Shown here: one piece after another, positions 43,044 through 52,444 of the stretch
Layout: each line of letters opens with the position of its first letter
Numbering within the stretch: the first letter of the stretch is position 1
Assembly: GCF_024181725.1 (NCBI RefSeq)
Contig: NZ_CP028908.1
Location: 3,151,501 to 3,215,500, forward strand
From: Bradyrhizobium sp. WD16
GTDB taxonomy: Bacteria; Pseudomonadota; Alphaproteobacteria; Rhizobiales; Xanthobacteraceae
Length of the DNA: 64,000 nucleotides
Direction of reading: 5' to 3'
Program-made: the position numbers and the translations under genes
The notes under the pieces: generated by a model
Databases searched by the model: none
The model's input: only the letters and a program-made list of their open reading frames with translations
Told to the model about the DNA's origin: nothing

Positions 43044-43229
43044 ATGAGCAAGAAATTCGAAGTCAGGCTGCGACTGCGTGAGATCGCCAAGAAGTCTGCG
43101 GAATTGACTGCGGCTTCGTTGATGCTCGACGATATGGCTTTGCAACTGGATCAACTGCGTGAACTGACGGGCCGGCCCGGCCTGCTGGGCGATCGTCATC
43201 TGTGTCGGGAGGTCAGCGATTCACGTTGA
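43044..43229 (+). CDS. Small hypothetical protein, probable coiled coil
   Basis: 61 aa from an ATG preceded by GGGGCG. Rich in Leu, Lys and Glu in heptad-like spacing (FEVRLRLREIAKKSAEL, MALQLDQLRELT), so a short helical coiled-coil is likely. It has a plausible promoter (CRP-like site and AT-rich segments) and is therefore more credible than most short frames here, but no family is recognised. Confidence 0.4.
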   Translation: MSKKFEVRLRLREIAKKSAELTAASLMLDDMALQLDQLRELTGRPGLLGDRHLCREVSDSR

Positions 43230-43647
43230 TCCGGTCCGGTCGGTGTTGGGGCGAACCGGTCCTGGCCGGCGCCTATAGCTTTCCGACTCGGGGCTCCCGC
43301 GCGAGGCCCAGCAGAAATCTCAGGTTCGCCGCCTTGGGCAGGATCCACATCTGCGGCGCGAGATGTTTCGCCTTCCTCTCCTCACGACCGATCTCGCTCC
43401 GATAGTGGACGATGTCGATCAAGGCCGTCGCCATCAGCATATCGCGCAGGACAGGGAAGCGAAGCTGCAGCAGGCGGCGCGAGAACTGGAGGCGCGGGAC
43501 AGGCTCCGCTCGCCCAGCGACGGCATGCGGCATGGAAGACGATATCAGGCTGGCTCTTCGTCACGACCTGTTCAGTGATGAACGCCTTGATCGCGGGCAG
43601 CAATTGGCGGGAACAGCATGCGACGGCAATCGCTTGATCGCGGCCGC
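43230..43647. other. Region without a supportable gene
   Basis: No convincing coding sequence. A minus-strand frame at 43273-43533 contains a coherent-looking segment ([20 protein letters not shown]) that may be a fragment of a decayed gene, but it has no start signal, so it is not called. Neighbouring sequence holds the alcohol dehydrogenase remnant, which supports decay of this stretch. Confidence 0.4.
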
Positions 43648-43860
43648 GAGGCGGTTGCGAAGCTGATGGCGATCACCGGTGGGCGCGGCGTCGACACGGC
43701 GATCGAAGTGGTCGGCGTGCCGGCGAGCTTTCTGACCTGCGAGGACATCGTGGCGCCGGCCCGGCTCATCACCCATCGCTTCACGCTCGACGACATCATC
43801 GAGGCCTACGACCCGTTTTCCCGGGCGAGCACGACCAGCGCCCTCAAGGTGATCATCGAC
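43648..43860 (+). pseudogene. Remnant of a zinc-dependent alcohol dehydrogenase with internal deletion
   Basis: The in-frame peptide reads EAVAKLMAITGGRGVDTAIEVVG, VPASFLTCEDIVAP, then ARLITHRFTLDDIIEAYDPF and ALKVII. In zinc-dependent medium-chain alcohol dehydrogenases the first two segments (Rossmann fold) and the last ones (C-terminus) are normally about 60 residues apart; here they are directly joined at about 43762, so an internal segment is lost. The N-terminal catalytic zinc domain is also absent. It is a clear decayed gene, not a functional enzyme. Confidence 0.65.
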
Positions 43861-44187
43861 TGTCGAACGCCGTCCGCGCGTGATTGCGGCCAGGCGCTGC
43901 CCATCGCCTGTTGCCGGGCACCTGTTCTGCGACTGACATGCACATGCACCCGAACGGCTGGCGTTGGAGGTAATGCGCTCCGCCAGCCGGGTCGCGGCGC
44001 ATGGTTGTGAAGACGAAGCGCACACTCCATTTACCAAGAGTCCGCCGCGTCGCCGAAATTCAGGAAAACGAACAAAAATCGAGCGGAAGCTATCCGCCGA
44101 CGAATGATCGAAGAGCGGACCGAACTCATTTGCCCTGTTCGATATGGACCGCCGACTGGAATCGTGGAGAGGCGCAAGGCAATCGAC

Positions 44188-46428
44188 ATGTCAGACGGCG
44201 TAGCCGCGCGGCCGAACCAACCTCAGATCCGCAACCTCGTCATCGCCGTGGTGTTGCTGACGGCGCTGGTCGCAGCCGGGCCATGGCTGCCCGATTTTCA
44301 GTTCTTCACGTGCCAGACCGACTACCTGCCGCTCCACACCGGGCTGGAATTCATCGGCATGGCGGTGTCGCTGATCGTATTCGGCCTCGGCTGGAGTCTA
44401 AGGCGCCAGGCCGGCAACAGCCATAACATCATTCTGGCCTGCAGCCTGCTCGCCGTCGCGCTGATTGATTTCGGCCATACGCTCGCCTTCGACGGCATGC
44501 CCGATCTGTTCGGCCCGAGCGGGCACGAAAAGACAATCAATTTTTGGCTGATCGGTCGGGTGGTGGCGGCCGGCGGACTGGTGCTGGTCGCCGTCTTGCC
44601 CAATCGCACCTGGCGCCCGGGAGCCTATTTCGGCTGGATGCTCGGCGCGGTTGCGGTCGCGGCTGCGGCCTGGTGGATCTGCTTCCTCCACGCCGATTGG
44701 CTGCCGCACACCTATATCCTCGGGCAAGGCTTGACGCCGTTCAAGATCGGCGTCGAATACGCCCTTTCGGCAACATACTTTCTTGTCGCCTTCCTGCTGG
44801 TCCGCCGGGCGTCGCGGAAGCGAAACGTCGAGGTCTATTGGCTTGCGGCGGCCTCCTGGGTGCTCGGCCTCGCTGAATTGTTCTTCACGCTCTATGGTCA
44901 GTTCACCGATCTGTCCAACCTGCTCGGGCACCTCTACAAGGTGGCGGCCTACGGCCTGATCTATCGCGCCGTGTTCGTCGCCGGGGTGCTCGCCCCGCAG
45001 GATGCTCTCAGGCAGAAGGAAGCCGAGCTCGACTATCTTGCGCACCACGACTCGCTGACCGGATTGGCGAATCGCCTGCTGCTCGGCAGGGAGCTCGCCC
45101 GGGCGGTGCGGGACGTGGTCAGGGCCGGGCAACGCGGAGCGCTGCTCTTTCTCGACCTCGACAATTTCAAGAACGTCAATGATGGCCTGGGACATGGTGC
45201 CGGCGACGAACTCCTGTGCCTCGTCGCCGCACGGCTGCGGCGGCGATTACGCCATCACGACATCCTGGCGCGCACGGGCGGCGACGAATTCGTGGTCTTG
45301 CTGGAAGGTATCCGGGATGCGCAGGCCGCGATGGCGACCGCGCAGGCACTGATCGCCGAACTCACCGAGGTGTTCGTTCTCGCCGGCGGGCAGGACATCT
45401 ACATCGGCACCAGCGTCGGCATCTGCGTCTTCCCCGACGACGGCGTCACGGCCAGCCAGATCATCCGGAACGCCGACGCGGCGTTGTTCCAGGCCAAGCG
45501 CGACGGCCGCGGTGGGGTGAGGTTCTATACCAAGGCGCTCACCGATGTGGTGAACGCACGCGTCGAACTGGAGGCGCGGCTGCGCCGCGGTATCGAGCGC
45601 GGCGAATTCCTGCTGCATTATCAGCCGCTGGTGAGTGTGGCCGAGTGCCGCATCGTCGGCGTCGAGGCGCTGATCCGTTGGCAACCGCCAGGTAGCGACA
45701 TCATCCCGGCGGGGAGCTTCATTTCAGTCGCCGAGGACACCGGATTGCTGGTGCCGCTGGGAGAGTGGGGCCTGCGCGAGGCCTGCCGCCAGATGAAGGC
45801 GTGGCTCGACGCGGGACTGAAGCTGGAGACCATGGCGGTCAACCTGTCGCCCCAGCAATTCAGGCGGCCGAACGTTCACGAGACAATCGGCGAGATTCTC
45901 GCGCAGACCGGACTTCCGGCGCGCTATCTCGAGCTCGAGATCACCGAAGGCAGCCTGATGGATCCGGGCAGCGACGTCGAGGACCGCTTGCACGCCCTCA
46001 AGCGGCTGGGCGTGCGGCTGGCGATCGACGATTTCGGCACCGGGTATTCATCGCTTGCCTATCTCAAGCGGTTTCCGGTCGATACACTCAAGATCGATCA
46101 GAGCTTCGTCCGGGACATTCCCGATGACCGGACCGGCGTACAGATCGTCGCCGCCATCGTCGGCCTCGGCAAGGCCCTGAATCTCGACGTGCTCGCCGAA
46201 GGCGTCGAGACGCCGGCGCAACTCGCCTCTGTGCGTGAGCTCGGCTGCGATACGGCGCAAGGCTATCTGTTCAGCCGGCCGGTGCCGGCTGCGGAGATCG
46301 TCGGGCTGGTCTCCGGTTCGGAATCCGCGCGGCAGATGATCGAGCGCTTCAACTCTTCGATCGGCCTCGGCGCACCGGTCCCGGTCCGCCGCGCCGGGCG
46401 AAGCCGGCTGAAAAAACGCCCGGCCTGA
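44188..46428 (+). CDS. MASE3-GGDEF-EAL cyclic-di-GMP turnover protein
   Basis: 746 aa from the ATG at 44188, with AAGG seven bases upstream; an earlier ATG at 44104 has no ribosome-binding site. An N-terminal MASE3-like sensor with about seven transmembrane helices (FHTGLEF-type start, [15 protein letters not shown]) spans about 15-270. Then a GGDEF domain ([35 protein letters not shown] near 364), intact for diguanylate cyclase activity. The EAL domain has GVEALIRW near 491, [37 protein letters not shown] and LAEGVET, so it is also catalytically plausible. Which activity dominates cannot be told. Cyclic-di-GMP commonly controls EPS output, so it may link sensed conditions to the polysaccharide locus. 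Confidence 0.92.
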   Translation: MSDGVAARPNQPQIRNLVIAVVLLTALVAAGPWLPDFQFFTCQTDYLPLHTGLEFIGMAVSLIVFGLGWSLRRQAGNSHNIILACSLLAVALIDFGHTLAFDGMPDLFGPSGHEKTINFWLIGRVVAAGGLVLVAVLPNRTWRPGAYFGWMLGAVAVAAAAWWICFLHADWLPHTYILGQGLTPFKIGVEYALSATYFLVAFLLVRRASRKRNVEVYWLAAASWVLGLAELFFTLYGQFTDLSNLLGHLYKVAAYGLIYRAVFVAGVLAPQDALRQKEAELDYLAHHDSLTGLANRLLLGRELARAVRDVVRAGQRGALLFLDLDNFKNVNDGLGHGAGDELLCLVAARLRRRLRHHDILARTGGDEFVVLLEGIRDAQAAMATAQALIAELTEVFVLAGGQDIYIGTSVGICVFPDDGVTASQIIRNADAALFQAKRDGRGGVRFYTKALTDVVNARVELEARLRRGIERGEFLLHYQPLVSVAECRIVGVEALIRWQPPGSDIIPAGSFISVAEDTGLLVPLGEWGLREACRQMKAWLDAGLKLETMAVNLSPQQFRRPNVHETIGEILAQTGLPARYLELEITEGSLMDPGSDVEDRLHALKRLGVRLAIDDFGTGYSSLAYLKRFPVDTLKIDQSFVRDIPDDRTGVQIVAAIVGLGKALNLDVLAEGVETPAQLASVRELGCDTAQGYLFSRPVPAAEIVGLVSGSESARQMIERFNSSIGLGAPVPVRRAGRSRLKKRPA

Positions 46429-46449
46429 CGGCGCTCTGCCGCTCGGTTG

Positions 46450-48318
46450 TCATGGCGGTCCTGCGGCAAAATAGGTATCGATGTTGCGATGGGAGGCCTT
46501 GGCGAGGCGGCGAAGCCATTTGTCGTCTCCGTCGATGTGTCCCTGGAAGCTCGGCTTGCCTTCGTCCCGTTCTTTCGCCTGCCAGGCGCGGAAGCGGTAG
46601 TGATCATAGACATCGATGACGTGCACCGCGTAGGCGAGGGCGAGCGCCTGGGCGCCGCGGATAATCAGCAGGTTCTCGTCGTTTTCGTAGGAGGCCTTGA
46701 AGCCGAGATTGTGGCTGCCCGTCGCGACGACGCAGTTGTCCTTCGACAACGGATCGATCACCACGACCTTGTCGTGAACCACCGCATTTCCGGTTTTGAG
46801 AATCTCTTTCTCGAAATCACCGATTGGGTCGTTCAGCGCTGCGGCGCGAACGATGTGCAATCCGCCATTGTCATACGTATAGGGCTTGACGCCCTCGCGT
46901 TCCGCGGCAGTGCGACCGTTCTTGTCGGGCGCGACGTACCCCGGCATGGCGGTGACGTCGCTGATGGCGCCGGCGGCGATCAGGGTCTTCTTCTTCCTGG
47001 CCACCTCGATCGCCGCCGAGATGATGCTGTCGACGCCGCCGCGGGACGGCAGAAAGGCGAGAAAGAAAATCGCCTGTTCGGCGCCGGCGATCAGGTCGAA
47101 GAGCGTCGCAAGGTCCGGCGGCGTGGCCTTGCCTTTTCGCGTGGCCATGGTGTTCGGCGAGAACCAGACCTGTGCCTCGGCGCCGCCGAGAGCCGCCGCA
47201 AACGGCGTCTGGTCTGCGCTGCGGATTTCGGGGCCCTGGCATTGTGTGGATTTGCCGGCGCTGCTCGGGGGGCGCGGCGCTGGAAACTTGTCATCGCGCA
47301 GTCGCTGCCAATAGGTATCGTAGGCGTGGGCGGCGTCCGCCGAAGCGATGATCAGCGCGTTGTTCGATTGGCCGCACAGCCCGGTGGGCGTCCAATTGGT
47401 GCTGCCCGTCATCACCGCCATAGGCTTGCCGTCCTTGCGCCAGACGGCGAATTTGTTGTGACCGATGTGGTTGTTGTTGAACATGCGGTCGTGAATGCGG
47501 ACCCCGGCCCGGTGCAGGGCGCGGCGTGAGTCCTCGTTGGTGTGGTCCCAGGCTGTCCCGCCCCGCTCCTTGCCGGTGTTGGACAGGATGATCTCGATCC
47601 GGTCCTTGTTGTCGAGCAGCAGTTGCTGAAGCTGCTTGTCGCTGAGTTCATAGAGCGCGAGGCGCAGATCTCCATCCTTGTATTTCGGATCGGTCAGGAA
47701 CAGGTGAAGGGTATTGAGCACGTCGCCGGTCAGATACCGCCGGATCCGGCCGGTCGGATCAGCCATTTCCGCCGCGAGGGTCTGGGGATTGAACGGCTTG
47801 CCGTCGGATTCGATGGCGTGCCGCAGCCATTGCCCGGACAGGATGCCGTTGGTGAATGTCGCCCGGACGCCCCCGTAATCGAGATCGATGCGGATGGGAT
47901 CTGTCTCGACCGCGGGACCGAGATAGCCGAGCGGCCGCACGTCGCCGCTGTAGGTCTTGGCCTGCCGTGGCTCGACGCGCTCCAGTCCCGGTCGCCAGTC
48001 GCCGACCGGCCGGATGGCGTATTTGACCTCGAAGCCGATGTCGCGTTCACCTAAATCGTTGCGGTGCCGGCGCAGCGTCAGATCCCGCCAGTACAGCCGC
48101 TGAACCGGCCAGACGCTGGTGTCCTGAGCCTTCCAATCGGGGTTGTCCTGGCCCTGGAAAGGCACCCAGGCCGGCAGTCCCTTGGGGGGCTCGCTGCCGT
48201 CGGTTCTGATCCGGACAATGTCGAAGCCAAGGCAGCCCTCGATCATTCCGTCGAGCTCCCAGGCGATCAGGGCGACTTCGCTGTTCGGATAGGCATGCGC
48301 GGCGGTGATCTTCCCCAT
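46450..48318 (-). CDS. Phospholipase D-like protein with two HKD motifs
   Basis: 622 aa from the ATG at 48318 (GGGAGAGGA upstream). The longer frame to 49635 runs through the dioxygenase gene on the other strand and is rejected. HKD motif 1 reads HIGHNKFAVW...MTGSTNWTPTG and motif 2 VVHDKVVVID...ATGSHNLGFKA; each has the HxKxxxxD-type core with the downstream GSxN, though the Asp is displaced by an insert. The N-terminal 200 residues resemble no known domain. No signal peptide or membrane helix. Family members hydrolyse phosphodiesters in lipids or nucleic acids; substrate and role are unknown. Convergent with the GGDEF-EAL gene. Confidence 0.83.
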   Translation of the reverse strand: MGKITAAHAYPNSEVALIAWELDGMIEGCLGFDIVRIRTDGSEPPKGLPAWVPFQGQDNPDWKAQDTSVWPVQRLYWRDLTLRRHRNDLGERDIGFEVKYAIRPVGDWRPGLERVEPRQAKTYSGDVRPLGYLGPAVETDPIRIDLDYGGVRATFTNGILSGQWLRHAIESDGKPFNPQTLAAEMADPTGRIRRYLTGDVLNTLHLFLTDPKYKDGDLRLALYELSDKQLQQLLLDNKDRIEIILSNTGKERGGTAWDHTNEDSRRALHRAGVRIHDRMFNNNHIGHNKFAVWRKDGKPMAVMTGSTNWTPTGLCGQSNNALIIASADAAHAYDTYWQRLRDDKFPAPRPPSSAGKSTQCQGPEIRSADQTPFAAALGGAEAQVWFSPNTMATRKGKATPPDLATLFDLIAGAEQAIFFLAFLPSRGGVDSIISAAIEVARKKKTLIAAGAISDVTAMPGYVAPDKNGRTAAEREGVKPYTYDNGGLHIVRAAALNDPIGDFEKEILKTGNAVVHDKVVVIDPLSKDNCVVATGSHNLGFKASYENDENLLIIRGAQALALAYAVHVIDVYDHYRFRAWQAKERDEGKPSFQGHIDGDDKWLRRLAKASHRNIDTYFAAGPP

Positions 48319-48569
48319 GGTCCTCTCCCTTATGCGGCGACCACGGATTCGCGAGCAGGCCCACGCCTCTTGCAGCCACGTCTTGCAGGCATGTTTTGCA
48401 GGCGTGTCTAGCAAGCGCGTCGCGGGCCAGCACATCGCGAACACGCAAGGTGCGTTCAAGGTGCTGTGGTAGCGCCGCAAACGACTGGCAGGATCGCAAC
48501 AGGATTGTGGACGAGTTCGCGACGGCGTCAACCAAGCATTGTGGATTGGCAATGATGCAGGCCAGGTCA

Positions 48570-48740
48570 GCAGACCGTGACGTTGACCGCGAGGCCGCCG
48601 AGCGACATTACCTGAAGACGCTGGAGGCGATGGGCGGTGATCCCCGTGACGGCGCCAAGGTCGTGGCCAACATGAAGGAACTGAAGGTCGACGATCCGCT
48701 GTTCGGCAAGAACCGCATTCGCGCCGACGGCCGCCGGCTG
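48570..48740 (+). pseudogene. Remnant of a LivK-type branched-chain amino acid binding protein
   Basis: The peptide REAAERHYLKTLEAMGG, AKVVANMKELKVDDPLFGKN, RIRADGR resembles the C-terminal lobe of branched-chain amino acid ABC-transporter binding proteins, where a helix, a KVVAxMK segment and an IRxDG strand occur in this order. The rest of the protein (about 320 residues) is missing on both sides and the surrounding frame makes no sense, so this is a relic. It sits in the gap between the PLD-like and dioxygenase genes. Confidence 0.5.
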
Positions 48741-48840
48741 ATTCCTGGTCATTGTGATGCACGGGGCATTGCGGTTCCCGCCCAGACATTCTTATTGAAG
48801 GCTGCGTGCAGCAAAAGGGATGCGGACCGGGAGGGCGTCG

Positions 48841-49734
48841 ATGATCATCAGGACCCACGAGGATGTCACGGCCGACGCGCTGGCGGTGATGGCGCGGACG
48901 CAGGATCCGCGACTGCGCACCATCATGATGTCCCTGGTCAGGCATCTCCATGCCTTCATCCGCGACGTGCACCTGACCGAAGCCGAGTTTCGAGAAGCCG
49001 CGGCGATCATCAACGAGATCGGCCAGCGCACCACCGACAGCCATAACGAGGCGGTGCTGATGGCCGGTTCGCTCGGCGTGTCGTCCCTGGTCTGCCTGCT
49101 CAACAACGGCGACGACGGCAATACCGAGACCTCGCAGTCGCTGCTCGGTCCGTTCTGGCGGCTGCATTCGCCGCGGGTGGACAATGGCGGCTCGATCGTT
49201 CGCTCCGACACCCCCGGCGCGCCGCTCCTGGTGACCGGCCGGGTGGTCGATCGGAGCGGAACGCCGGTCGCCGGCGCCGAAGTCGATATCTGGCACGCCT
49301 CGCCGGTCGGCCTCTATGAGAACCAGGACCGCGACCAGGCGGAGATGAATCTGCGCGGCAAATTCACCACCGAGGCCGACGGCCGGTTCTGGCTGCGGAC
49401 CGTCAAGATGGTCGGCTATCCCATTCCCACCGACGGCGTCGTCGGGCGCTTGCTGGCGGCACAGGATCGCCATCCCTATCGGCCGGCCCATCTGCATGCG
49501 CTGATCGTCAAGCCAGGCTTCAAGGTTCTGATCTCGCAGGTCTACGATCCGCAGGACCCCCATATCGATAGCGACGTGCAGTTCGGGGTGACCAGGACCC
49601 TGCTTGGCGACTATGTCCGTCATGACGAGGTGCATCCGACCGATTCCACCGTCGGCGCGCCCTGGTATTCGCTGGACTACACCTTCGTGATGGAGGCGGG
49701 GGAGACCGTGCTGCCGCGGCCGCCGATCAAGTAA
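48841..49734 (+). CDS. Intradiol ring-cleavage dioxygenase (catechol/hydroxyquinol 1,2-dioxygenase family)
   Basis: 297 aa from the ATG at 48841, with GGGAGG six bases upstream; an ATG at 48820 is in frame but without signal. The N-terminal helical linker (about 1-95) is the family dimerisation domain. The non-haem Fe(III) ligands are all in place: Tyr159 (VGLYENQD), Tyr193 (GYPIPTDG), His217 and His219 (RPAHLHALI). The family cleaves catechols between the hydroxyls to cis,cis-muconates; the residues after HLHALI and the length fit the hydroxyquinol/chlorocatechol group. No other aromatic-degradation gene is adjacent, so it stands alone here. Confidence 0.88.
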   Translation: MIIRTHEDVTADALAVMARTQDPRLRTIMMSLVRHLHAFIRDVHLTEAEFREAAAIINEIGQRTTDSHNEAVLMAGSLGVSSLVCLLNNGDDGNTETSQSLLGPFWRLHSPRVDNGGSIVRSDTPGAPLLVTGRVVDRSGTPVAGAEVDIWHASPVGLYENQDRDQAEMNLRGKFTTEADGRFWLRTVKMVGYPIPTDGVVGRLLAAQDRHPYRPAHLHALIVKPGFKVLISQVYDPQDPHIDSDVQFGVTRTLLGDYVRHDEVHPTDSTVGAPWYSLDYTFVMEAGETVLPRPPIK

Positions 49735-49892
49735 TAAGCTGTTCCTCGCGAGGATAATTTTCTAACGAGCCGTGATAAATAGTAAAAATATTTCTAATTT
49801 TCCGGAATTTCCGTGATTGTCAGGTGCGCTGCGGCAAGCCACCATGTGCCCTATCATGAGGGCCACTCACCCTCGACCGGTTCAGAAATCCA

Positions 49893-51002
49893 ATGAATGT
49901 CCATCAATCCGTCACGCTCGGCCAGTCGGTGGCCGCCGCGGAGCTTCGAGGCTTTGATCGTCCGGAGCCCATGGTCCGCTTCGAGGGCGTCTCGAAGACC
50001 TACCCCGCCCGCCGCGGCAAGCCGGGCGTCGACGCGCTGCGGTCGATCGACTTCGCCATTCCCCGAGGTTCGATCACCGGAGTGATCGGCCGATCGGGCG
50101 CCGGCAAATCGAGCCTGGTGCGGCTGATCAACGGGCTTGAGAAGCCGACCGCGGGCAGGGTGGTGGTGGATGGCCGCGACATCTCGGCGCTCGCCGGCCG
50201 CGACCTGCGTCTTGCCCAGCGCTCGATCGGCATGATCTTCCAGCATTTCAATCTGCTGTCGTCGCGCACCGCCGCCGGCAATATCGCGCTGCCGCTCGAG
50301 ATTGCCGGCTGGTCGCGCGATGCGATCGCCGCGCGGGTGACCGAGCTGCTCGACCTCGTCGGCATCGCCGACAAACGGGATCGCTATCCGTCCGAACTTT
50401 CCGGTGGGCAGAAACAGCGTGTCGGCATCGCTCGCGCGCTGGCGACGCGCCCCGACGTGTTGCTGTCGGACGAAGCCACCTCGGCGCTCGACCCGCAGAC
50501 GACGCGGGCGATTCTCGACCTGCTCGCCAGCATCAATCAGGAACTCGGCGTTACCATCGTGCTGATCACCCATGAGATGTCGGTGGTGCGCCAGCTTGCG
50601 AAGGACGTCGTGGTGATCGATGGCGGCCATATCGTCGAGCGCGGACCGGTGGCGGAGATTTTCACCCATCCGCGCCATCCATTGACACAATCCTTCCTCG
50701 CCGAGGCGATCGGCGATTCCGTGCCGCTGTCGCTGGCCTCGCGGCTGTCGCCGGATGCGATTGGCGGCCAGGCGGTGCTGCGCGTCGCGTTGCGCGGCGT
50801 CGAGGTCGCCGACACGCTCGTTGCCCGGCTGGCGCGGGCGCTTTCGATCGACGTGGCGCTGTTATCGGCGCGGATCGATGAGATCGGCGGCCGCCATGTC
50901 GGCTCGATGATCATCGGCGTGCCGGCCGCCGCAGGCGCGAAGGCCAAGTCGTTGCTGGCTGAGCAGGGCATCGAAGTGGAGCATCTCGGCCATGTCGCGT
51001 GA
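49893..51002 (+). CDS. metN: Methionine-type ABC transporter ATP-binding protein
   Basis: 369 aa. The ATPase half has Walker A GVIGRSGAGKSS, the Q-loop QRSIGMIFQHFNLL, signature LSGGQKQRVGIARAL, Walker B VLLSDEATSALD and H-loop ITHEMSV. The C-terminal 90 residues form the NIL-like domain (SLASRLSPD...VADTLVARLARALSIDVALLSARID...GSMIIGVP), which senses the substrate in MetN proteins. The NIL domain is strong evidence for the MetNIQ family, which imports D/L-methionine and its derivatives. It overlaps metI by 11 bases. The matching MetQ lies 3.8 kb downstream. Confidence 0.92.
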   Translation: MNVHQSVTLGQSVAAAELRGFDRPEPMVRFEGVSKTYPARRGKPGVDALRSIDFAIPRGSITGVIGRSGAGKSSLVRLINGLEKPTAGRVVVDGRDISALAGRDLRLAQRSIGMIFQHFNLLSSRTAAGNIALPLEIAGWSRDAIAARVTELLDLVGIADKRDRYPSELSGGQKQRVGIARALATRPDVLLSDEATSALDPQTTRAILDLLASINQELGVTIVLITHEMSVVRQLAKDVVVIDGGHIVERGPVAEIFTHPRHPLTQSFLAEAIGDSVPLSLASRLSPDAIGGQAVLRVALRGVEVADTLVARLARALSIDVALLSARIDEIGGRHVGSMIIGVPAAAGAKAKSLLAEQGIEVEHLGHVA

Positions 51003-51654
51003 ATTGATCAACCTCATCATCGACGCGACCTGGGAGAGCCTCTACATGGTGGCGGCGGCGGCCCTGCTCGGCATCTTGTTCGGCGGTCCGATCGGAGTGT
51101 TTCTGGCCACCAGCCGCAAGGGCGAATTGTTCGCCGCGCCGGCTGCCAATGCAGTGCTCGGCACCGTGGTCAATGCGGCGCGGTCGACCCCGTTCATCAT
51201 TCTTGTGGTCGCCATCATTCCCTTCACACGGTTGGTCGCCGGCACCTCGATCGGTTCGACCGCGGCGATCGTGCCGCTCACCGTGGCGGCGACGCCGTTC
51301 ATCGCCCGCCTGGTCGAGGCGGCGATCCGGGAGGTCGATGCCGGCCTCGTCGAAACGGCGTCGTCGTTCGGCGCGACGCCGCTGCAGATCGTCGTCAAGG
51401 TGCTGATTCCGGAGGCGCTTCCGGGCCTGGTGCTGGCCCTGACGCTGGCGGTGGTCAGCCTGCTCGGCTACTCGGCCATGGTCGGGGCAGTGGGGGGCGG
51501 CGGGCTCGGCGACCTCGGCATCCGCTACGGCTATCAGCGCTTCATGCCGGACATGATGCTGGCCGTGGTGGTCGTGCTGATCGCGCTAGTTCAGGTGGTG
51601 CAGACCCTCGGCGATCATCTTGCGCGGCGGCTGAACCGGCGGTTGCGACACTGA
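50992..51654 (+). CDS. metI: Methionine-type ABC transporter permease
   Basis: 220 aa. Five transmembrane helices and the inner EAA loop, here EVDAGLVETASSFGATPLQIVVKVLIPEA, which docks on the ATPase; the MetI-like NAARSTPFIILVVAIIPFTR is also present. Pairs with the overlapping metN and, by family, a MetQ-type binding protein; the one at 54.8 kb fits. Confidence 0.92.
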   Translation: MSRELINLIIDATWESLYMVAAAALLGILFGGPIGVFLATSRKGELFAAPAANAVLGTVVNAARSTPFIILVVAIIPFTRLVAGTSIGSTAAIVPLTVAATPFIARLVEAAIREVDAGLVETASSFGATPLQIVVKVLIPEALPGLVLALTLAVVSLLGYSAMVGAVGGGGLGDLGIRYGYQRFMPDMMLAVVVVLIALVQVVQTLGDHLARRLNRRLRH

Positions 51655-51687
51655 CCCCTCGCCAACGAGCACTGACCCGGGGACGGA

Positions 51688-52377
51688 ATGACAGCGGACC
51701 ATTCCCCGACGTTCGCGCGATCTGGCACGCCGACGCTGCGGGTCTGGGGCCGGCGTAACTCATTCAACGTCCAAAAGGTGATGTGGCTGCTCGGCGAGCT
51801 CGGTCTCGCCTACCGGCACATCAATGCAGGTGGCGCGTTCGGCGGCCTCGACACGCCCGCCTTTCTCCAGATGAATCCCCATGGCCATGTCCCGGTCATC
51901 GACGATAACGGAACGGTCGTCTGGGAATCGCATACCGTCATCCGCTATCTGAGCGCCCGATATGGCGTAGGCACGTTCTGGGTGGAAGATCCTGCCGAGC
52001 GGTCGCGCGCCGACCGGTGGATGGATTGGGTGCTGGCGACCCTGCAACCGGATTTCATGGGGCTGTTCTGGGGATTCTATCGGACTCCCGAAGATCAGCA
52101 TAACCCGTCGATGATCCGCGGCTATGTCGCGCGCTGTGCGGCGCATTTTCAGCTTCTCGACAGGGAATTGGCGACGCGGCCCTATCTCGCGGGGGACAGT
52201 CTCACCATGGGCGATATTCCGGCAGCGACATGCCTGTTCCGCTACTACGGCCTGGAGATCGAGCGTCCGCATCTCCCGCATGTCGAAGGCTGGTATCGGC
52301 GGCTCGCCGAGCGGCCGGCCTACCGCGAGCACGTCATGGTGCCATTCGACGATCTCCGCGGTCGGCTGGTATACTGA
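51688..52377 (+). CDS. Glutathione S-transferase-like protein
   Basis: 229 aa. N-terminal thioredoxin-like domain (LRVWGRRNSFNVQKVMWLLGELGL; LQMNPHGHVPVIDDNGTVVWES, where the cis-Pro and the Glu-Ser dipeptide for glutathione binding are both present), then the all-helical C-terminal domain with SLTMGDIPAATCLFRYYGLE. The N-terminal Ser in RRNSFNV is at the usual catalytic position. The role is unknown; in this group glutathione conjugation or thiol transfer is common. It begins 33 bases after metI and may share its transcript. Confidence 0.88.
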   Translation: MTADHSPTFARSGTPTLRVWGRRNSFNVQKVMWLLGELGLAYRHINAGGAFGGLDTPAFLQMNPHGHVPVIDDNGTVVWESHTVIRYLSARYGVGTFWVEDPAERSRADRWMDWVLATLQPDFMGLFWGFYRTPEDQHNPSMIRGYVARCAAHFQLLDRELATRPYLAGDSLTMGDIPAATCLFRYYGLEIERPHLPHVEGWYRRLAERPAYREHVMVPFDDLRGRLVY

Positions 52378-52444
52378 AGTCACGTGGCCGTCTTCGGGGC
52401 GCCGGCGCGCGTGTCGGCAAGGGGTGAGATCTCAGGAGCTTGGG

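Noticed and set aside
48319-49635. N-terminal extension of the PLD-like protein to 1,061 aa
   Set aside because: It runs antisense across the whole dioxygenase gene, whose metal ligands are intact, and the ATG at 48318 has a strong ribosome-binding site.
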